Assembly (NCBI RefSeq): GCF_012641335.1
Contig: NZ_JABAID010000001.1
Coordinates: 186,001 to 250,000, forward strand
Origin: Novosphingobium sp. ERN07
GTDB lineage: Bacteria; Pseudomonadota; Alphaproteobacteria; Sphingomonadales; Sphingomonadaceae
Direction: 5' to 3'
DNA length: 64,000 bases
In this document: positions 57,996 to 64,000 of the stretch, piece by piece
How positions within the stretch are numbered: the first letter of the stretch is position 1
How the letters are laid out: every line of letters starts with the position of its first letter
Made by a program: the position numbers and the translations under genes
The notes under the pieces: model-generated
What the model saw: only the letters and a program-made list of their open reading frames with translations
Databases searched by the model: none
What the model was told of the DNA's origin: nothing

Positions 57996-58898
57996 ATGAA
58001 CGAGCCACGCCTCCCTTTGCTCCCGATCCTTGCGGCCATGCTCGGCCTTGCGATGTTTTCGGTCATGGACGGGGTGATGAAAGCCGCATCGCTGGCTGTC
58101 GGCGCTTATGCCGCGATGTGCTGGCGCGGACTTGCCGGAACGGTGATCATGGCGCCGATCTGGCTGATGCGCGGGCAGGGCTGGCCAACACTGGCGGTGC
58201 TGAAGGTTCATGCACTGCGCGGGGTGGTTGCCTCGGTCATGGCCGTGCTGTTCTTCTATGGCATCGTGCGGCTGCCGCTGGCCGAGGGCATCGCGCTGTC
58301 CTTCATCGCGCCGCTGATCGCGCTTTATCTGGCGGCGCTGCTGCTGGGCGAGAAAGTGCGGCCTGCAGCGATTGGCGGATCCGTTCTGGCGCTTATCGGC
58401 GTGGCGGTGATCGCGGGCGGCAAGTTTAATGGACCTGCCGATGGAGAGGCGGTGAAAGGGCTGGTCGCCACGCTGGTGTCAGCCGTGCTCTATGCCTGGA
58501 ACATCGTGCTGCAACGCCAGCAAGCGCTGGTGGCCAAGCCGGAAGAGGTCGCCTTTTTTCAGACGCTGGTGCAGTTCCTGTTTCTGGGGCTGGGCGCATG
58601 GTGGTTCGCCCCCTTGCCCGACCAGACGGTGTGGTGGCTGCTGATCGTATCGGCGGGGCTTTCGGCCGCTTCTCTCATGGCGCTGAGTTGGGCCTATGGC
58701 AGAGCGGAAGCGCAAGTGCTGGTGCCGCTGGAATACACTGCCTTCATCTGGGCTGCGATCGTTGGCTGGCTGGCCTTTGCCGAACCGGTGACGATGCCGA
58801 TGCTGATCGGTGTAGCGCTGATCGTGGCAGGGTGTCTTTATGCCACGCGCGGTGCGAAGTCATCGCAAGAGCGTACTATTGCTATTGAAAATCAATAA
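57996..58898 (+). CDS. EamA/DMT-family transporter
   Basis: The product is 300 residues from ATG 57996 with ten hydrophobic segments in two EamA repeats. The first repeat has MLGLAMFSVMDGVMKAASLAVGAYAAMCWRGLAGTVIM and FYGIVRLPLAEGIALSFIAPLIALYLAALLLGE. The second has LSWAYGRAEAQVLVPLEYTAFIWAAIVGWLAFAEPVTMPMLIG. It is of the RarD/SAM-transporter-like group that exports metabolites. It is divergent from the YcbB-type gene across 159 bases with no clear motif. Substrate unknown. It is not closely similar to the other DMT protein at 9170-10093. Confidence 0.9.
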   Translation: MNEPRLPLLPILAAMLGLAMFSVMDGVMKAASLAVGAYAAMCWRGLAGTVIMAPIWLMRGQGWPTLAVLKVHALRGVVASVMAVLFFYGIVRLPLAEGIALSFIAPLIALYLAALLLGEKVRPAAIGGSVLALIGVAVIAGGKFNGPADGEAVKGLVATLVSAVLYAWNIVLQRQQALVAKPEEVAFFQTLVQFLFLGLGAWWFAPLPDQTVWWLLIVSAGLSAASLMALSWAYGRAEAQVLVPLEYTAFIWAAIVGWLAFAEPVTMPMLIGVALIVAGCLYATRGAKSSQERTIAIENQ

Positions 58899-59095
58899 AG
58901 CGTATTGGCCGAAAAATTGTGCTGCGCATGCGTAAAATGGCGCGCTCCCGCCCTTGACGCATGGCCGGTTTGCGCGCATCGCGCACGGGCTTTCTGGCCG
59001 TAATCCGCCGCGCCGCCCTTGGGCTTTTGGGCTCAGGCGATTCCCCGCGTGGCACCTTACAGCAACGGCCGCGACAGGAGGGAAGACGCACAGCC

Positions 59096-61768
<2,673 letters not shown>

Positions 61769-61794
61769 GAAGCGGGCTCAAGCCAAAACAGAGA

Positions 61795-61830
61795 GGGCGC
61801 GGGGACTTCGGTCCTCGCGCCCTTTTCTTT
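61795..61830 (+). terminator. Intrinsic terminator after acnA
   Basis: GGGCGCGGGGAC, loop TTCG, GTCCTCGCGCCC (61795-61822) followed by TTTTCTTT. The stem is near perfect with one wobble, and the tetraloop is the stable UUCG. Confidence 0.9.
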
Positions 61831-61846
61831 GGCCTGAGCAGCGCTG

Positions 61847-62614
61847 TTACGCTGCCGCGCTACACCCGCTGCATTCCGGGTCAGGCGCTATGCGCATCGT
61901 GCGCAAGGAGGGCTTCAGGCCGTCCAGCACATGCAATTGCCCCCAATGCGGATCGCCCAGCGTCGAGACGCCTTCGAGCAGCACACGCATTGCCGCCATC
62001 GCGCCGAACGCGCCGACCATGCCGACCATCGCCCCCAGCACGCCAAGATCAGCGCAGGTATCGCAATCCTCGGCATCGAAGGCATCGCCCACGAAACAGC
62101 GGTAGCAGGCGTGATCATCGCGATGCCCAGCAAAGTTCGCCACCTGTCCCTGAAAGCGCCCCAGCGCGGCACTGGTGAGCGGCGCGCTCGCTTTTACGCA
62201 AGCGTCCGAAACGGCAAGGCGCGTCGCGAAGTTATCGCAGCCATCAAGCACCACATCGGCCCCGGCAATCAGTTCGGCAGCGTTATCGCGCGTGATGCGG
62301 GCAACATGGGCGGTAACATCCAAAGCGGGATCGAACTGCGCCACCCACGCAGCAGCCGCCTCGGCCTTGGACTGACCGATGTCGGCCTCGGTATAGATCG
62401 TCTGGCGTTGCAGGTTGCTGGCCTCGACCACATCGTCGTCAATCAGCGTGAGGCACCCTACGCCAGCGCCTGCGAGGTATTGCAAGGCGGGACTGCCGAT
62501 ACCGCCCATGCCGACCAACACGACATGGCTCTGCGCAAGCCTTGCCTGCCCCATTGCGCCCACTTCGGGCAGGACGATGTGGCGGGCGAAGCGGTTCAGG
62601 CGATCAGGCGTCAT
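61847..62614 (-). CDS. MoeB/ThiF-family adenylyltransferase (HesA/MoeB/ThiF)
   Basis: The product is 255 residues from ATG 62614. It activates the C-terminal glycine of MoaD or ThiS with ATP for sulfur transfer. Motifs: RLNRFARHIVLPEVGAMGQARLAQSHVVLVGMGGIGSPALQYLAGAGVG (nucleotide site and Arg finger), LIDDDVVEASNLQRQTIY, DGCDNFATRLAVSDACV, zinc Cys pairs CYRC and CSGC, and a Cys-rich DCDTCADLGVLGA. It could serve ThiS in the ThiS-ThiG fusion encoded at 28471, and/or MoaD. No moa or thi neighbours help decide. Confidence 0.92.
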   Translation of the reverse strand: MTPDRLNRFARHIVLPEVGAMGQARLAQSHVVLVGMGGIGSPALQYLAGAGVGCLTLIDDDVVEASNLQRQTIYTEADIGQSKAEAAAAWVAQFDPALDVTAHVARITRDNAAELIAGADVVLDGCDNFATRLAVSDACVKASAPLTSAALGRFQGQVANFAGHRDDHACYRCFVGDAFDAEDCDTCADLGVLGAMVGMVGAFGAMAAMRVLLEGVSTLGDPHWGQLHVLDGLKPSLRTMRIAPDPECSGCSAAA

Positions 62615-62645
62615 GGGACGCAATTAGGGAGAAAGAAGGAGAAAT

Positions 62646-62799
62646 GCGAGGGTCATAACCCTCGCGCTCCCATGAGTTTGGCGCATTATTCAAAGGGACA
62701 GCACCAATCCGCGAAGCGGCTCCAATAATACGGCTTCGCCGGGGCACTGGCTTTCAACCCAGCACCAATTTCCGGGAGCGCGAGGGTTGTGACCCTCGC
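62646..62799. repeat. Inverted-repeat element between moeB/thiF and dnaA
   Basis: 26-base terminal arms (62646-62671 and 62774-62799) match at 25 of 26 positions; each arm contains the hairpin GCGAGGGT-NNNN-ACCCTCGC and ends GCTCCC/GGGAGC. The inner 102 bases hold no frame. It looks like a small MITE. The right arm may also end dnaA transcription. Confidence 0.75.
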
Positions 62800-62807
62800 C
62801 CTTTTCC

Positions 62808-64000
62808 TTAGTCTTCCAACTGCCGCAGCAAGGTTCGCACATCGCCATCCATATCGGCATCGCGCGTGCGCAGTTCCTCGATCAGGCGCACGGCGTGGAT
62901 CACAGTCGAGTGATCGCGTCCGCCGAACTTGCGACCGATTTCCGGGTAGGACCGGGGAGTCAGCACCTTGGCGAGATACATCGCCACCTGACGCGGACGC
63001 ACGACAGCGCGGGCGCGGCGCTTGGAGGCCATTTCGGTGCGATCCACACGGTAGAACTGGCAGACCGTGCGCTGGATTTCGTCGATGGTGATGCGGCGGC
63101 GGTTGGCCGAGAGGATATCGGTCAGCTGCTCCTCAGCCAGTTGCAGCGAGACGGGCTGGCCGGTGAGCTGAGCATAGGCGATCAGCTTGTTGAGGCCGCC
63201 GACCAGTTCGCGCACGTTGCGATTGATCGTGCGGGCAAGGAACTCGATCACGTCTGCCGGCACTTGAGTGCTGCTGAAGCGGGCGAGGCGGTGTTCAAGG
63301 ATCTTGCGGCGCAGTTCGATATCGGCGGGCTGGATATCAGCCACAAGGCCCATCGAAAGACGCGATAGCAGGCGCTGTTCGACGCCGTCCAGAGCCTGAG
63401 GCGCACGGTCTGCGGCCACGATCAGACGCTTGCCCGCGCTCATCAGCGCATCGATGGTGTGGAGGAATTCCTCCTGCGTCGAAGCCTTGCCGATGATGAA
63501 CTGAATGTCATCCACCAGCAGCATGTCGAAGCCGCGCAACCGCGCCTTGAACTCGATCATCTCGTTCGAGCGCATGGCCTGAACGAATTCGATCATGAAG
63601 CGTTCGGCCGAACAATAGAAGATGCGCGCGCCGGGCTTGTTGGCGGCGAAGGCGTGACCGATGGCGTGGAGCAGGTGCGTCTTGCCCTGCCCGGTCGAGC
63701 CTTTGAGATAGAGCGGCGAGAACTGCGGGGTTTCAATGGCCGCCATGCGCTGCGCAGCGTTGACCGCGAGCACATTGGCCGAACCGGAAACGAATTCGGC
63801 AAAGGTCAGCGAAGGATCGAGACCCGACAGCGCGGTATCGATCATTGCCGGGCCTGCATTGAGGTGGCTGGGCAGATGGGCCGAGGCACGCACCGGCACC
63901 GGCGCTTCGCCTCCGACGCGCAGCTCGGGCATCGAACGGCGGCGGGGGTGCACGGTGATGCGCACCTGACGCACTTCCGAACGCGCGATCTTCCACGCAA
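62808..64000 (-). CDS. dnaA: Chromosomal replication initiator DnaA, N terminus beyond the window
   Basis: The frame is open to the right edge; 397 codons are visible and the oligomerisation domain I is outside. AAA+ domain: LTFAEFVSGSANVLAVNAAQRMA, Walker A LKGSTGQGKTHLLHAIG, Walker B MLLVDDIQFIIGKASTQEEFLHT, and sensor RNVRELVGGLNKLIAYAQL. The DNA-binding domain IV signature is SYPEIGRKFGGRDHSTVIHAVR at the C terminus. The stop is TAG at 62810-62808. It binds DnaA boxes at oriC to start replication. No cluster of DnaA boxes was seen nearby, in keeping with the alphaproteobacterial habit of placing oriC elsewhere. Confidence 0.97.
   Translation of the reverse strand, partial: AWKIARSEVRQVRITVHPRRRSMPELRVGGEAPVPVRASAHLPSHLNAGPAMIDTALSGLDPSLTFAEFVSGSANVLAVNAAQRMAAIETPQFSPLYLKGSTGQGKTHLLHAIGHAFAANKPGARIFYCSAERFMIEFVQAMRSNEMIEFKARLRGFDMLLVDDIQFIIGKASTQEEFLHTIDALMSAGKRLIVAADRAPQALDGVEQRLLSRLSMGLVADIQPADIELRRKILEHRLARFSSTQVPADVIEFLARTINRNVRELVGGLNKLIAYAQLTGQPVSLQLAEEQLTDILSANRRRITIDEIQRTVCQFYRVDRTEMASKRRARAVVRPRQVAMYLAKVLTPRSYPEIGRKFGGRDHSTVIHAVRLIEELRTRDADMDGDVRTLLRQLED

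Noticed and set aside
62808..64000. Replication origin next to dnaA
   Set aside because: No cluster of TTATCCACA-type boxes or AT-rich stretch was seen in the visible part.

Overview
The window is 64 kb of GC-rich, densely coded chromosome from an alphaproteobacterium, most likely a sphingomonad of the Novosphingobium/Sphingobium type. This rests on a CtrA cell-cycle regulator, an HWE-class histidine kinase, a fused ThiS-ThiG, zinc-independent-type L36, CtaA heme A synthase, paired DUF4136 exported proteins, small sphingomonad-type hypotheticals and several families of palindromic intergenic repeats. Most genes are housekeeping. No prophage, plasmid, CRISPR array or complete insertion sequence was seen.

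Layout. 1-6.5 kb (minus strand): a chain of translationally coupled genes purE-purK-folA-ribF, then ileS (cut by the left edge), with gpmA and a small protein upstream. 6.6-10.9 kb: tRNA-Thr(GGT), an orphan HWE kinase, ltaE, transporters and an SDR enzyme. 10.9-19.7 kb: pepN-pgeF-GST, an OmpA-like protein, a HAD hydrolase, rpmJ, and two DUF4136 proteins followed by an M14 carboxypeptidase. 19.7-28.4 kb: arsC, a TonB siderophore receptor with a Fur-like dyad, an orphan 2Fe-2S subunit, a class II aldolase, an HPP protein, rplM-rpsI, a higBA toxin-antitoxin pair, cutA-ctaA and a MerC protein with a Zur-like dyad. 28.4-36.7 kb: thiSG, a Rieske oxygenase with a divergent TetR regulator, pmbA/tldE, lptB-rpoN and a phosphodiesterase.

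35.8-43.4 kb holds the most unusual locus. One tight minus-strand operon encodes (i) an FAD/NAD(P) reductase fused to two cyclic-nucleotide-binding domains and a four-cluster ferredoxin module, (ii) a cytochrome-b-like membrane protein, (iii) a cytoplasmic FHA domain joined through one membrane segment to a ten-heme periplasmic cytochrome c, and (iv) a CpdA-type cyclic-nucleotide phosphodiesterase. A CcmI/CycH/NrfG-like TPR protein, the kind used in cytochrome c maturation, is divergent from it. The set reads as an electron conduit from NAD(P)H across the inner membrane, gated by a cyclic nucleotide and by phosphopeptide recognition. I know of no described system with this composition.

43.4-64 kb: ctrA with a cluster of GANTC sites in its promoter, trmB, a TauE/SafE exporter with a structured leader, nadB, an ABC-2 ATPase, a 263-bp TA-flanked MITE inserted exactly at a stop codon, tldD (partner of the distant pmbA), ispG, two L,D-transpeptidases with a 56-residue Cys/WHLT protein between them, acnA, a MoeB/ThiF enzyme and dnaA (cut by the right edge). 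Regulatory and repeat features were read by eye. No alignment, structure prediction or database search was run.
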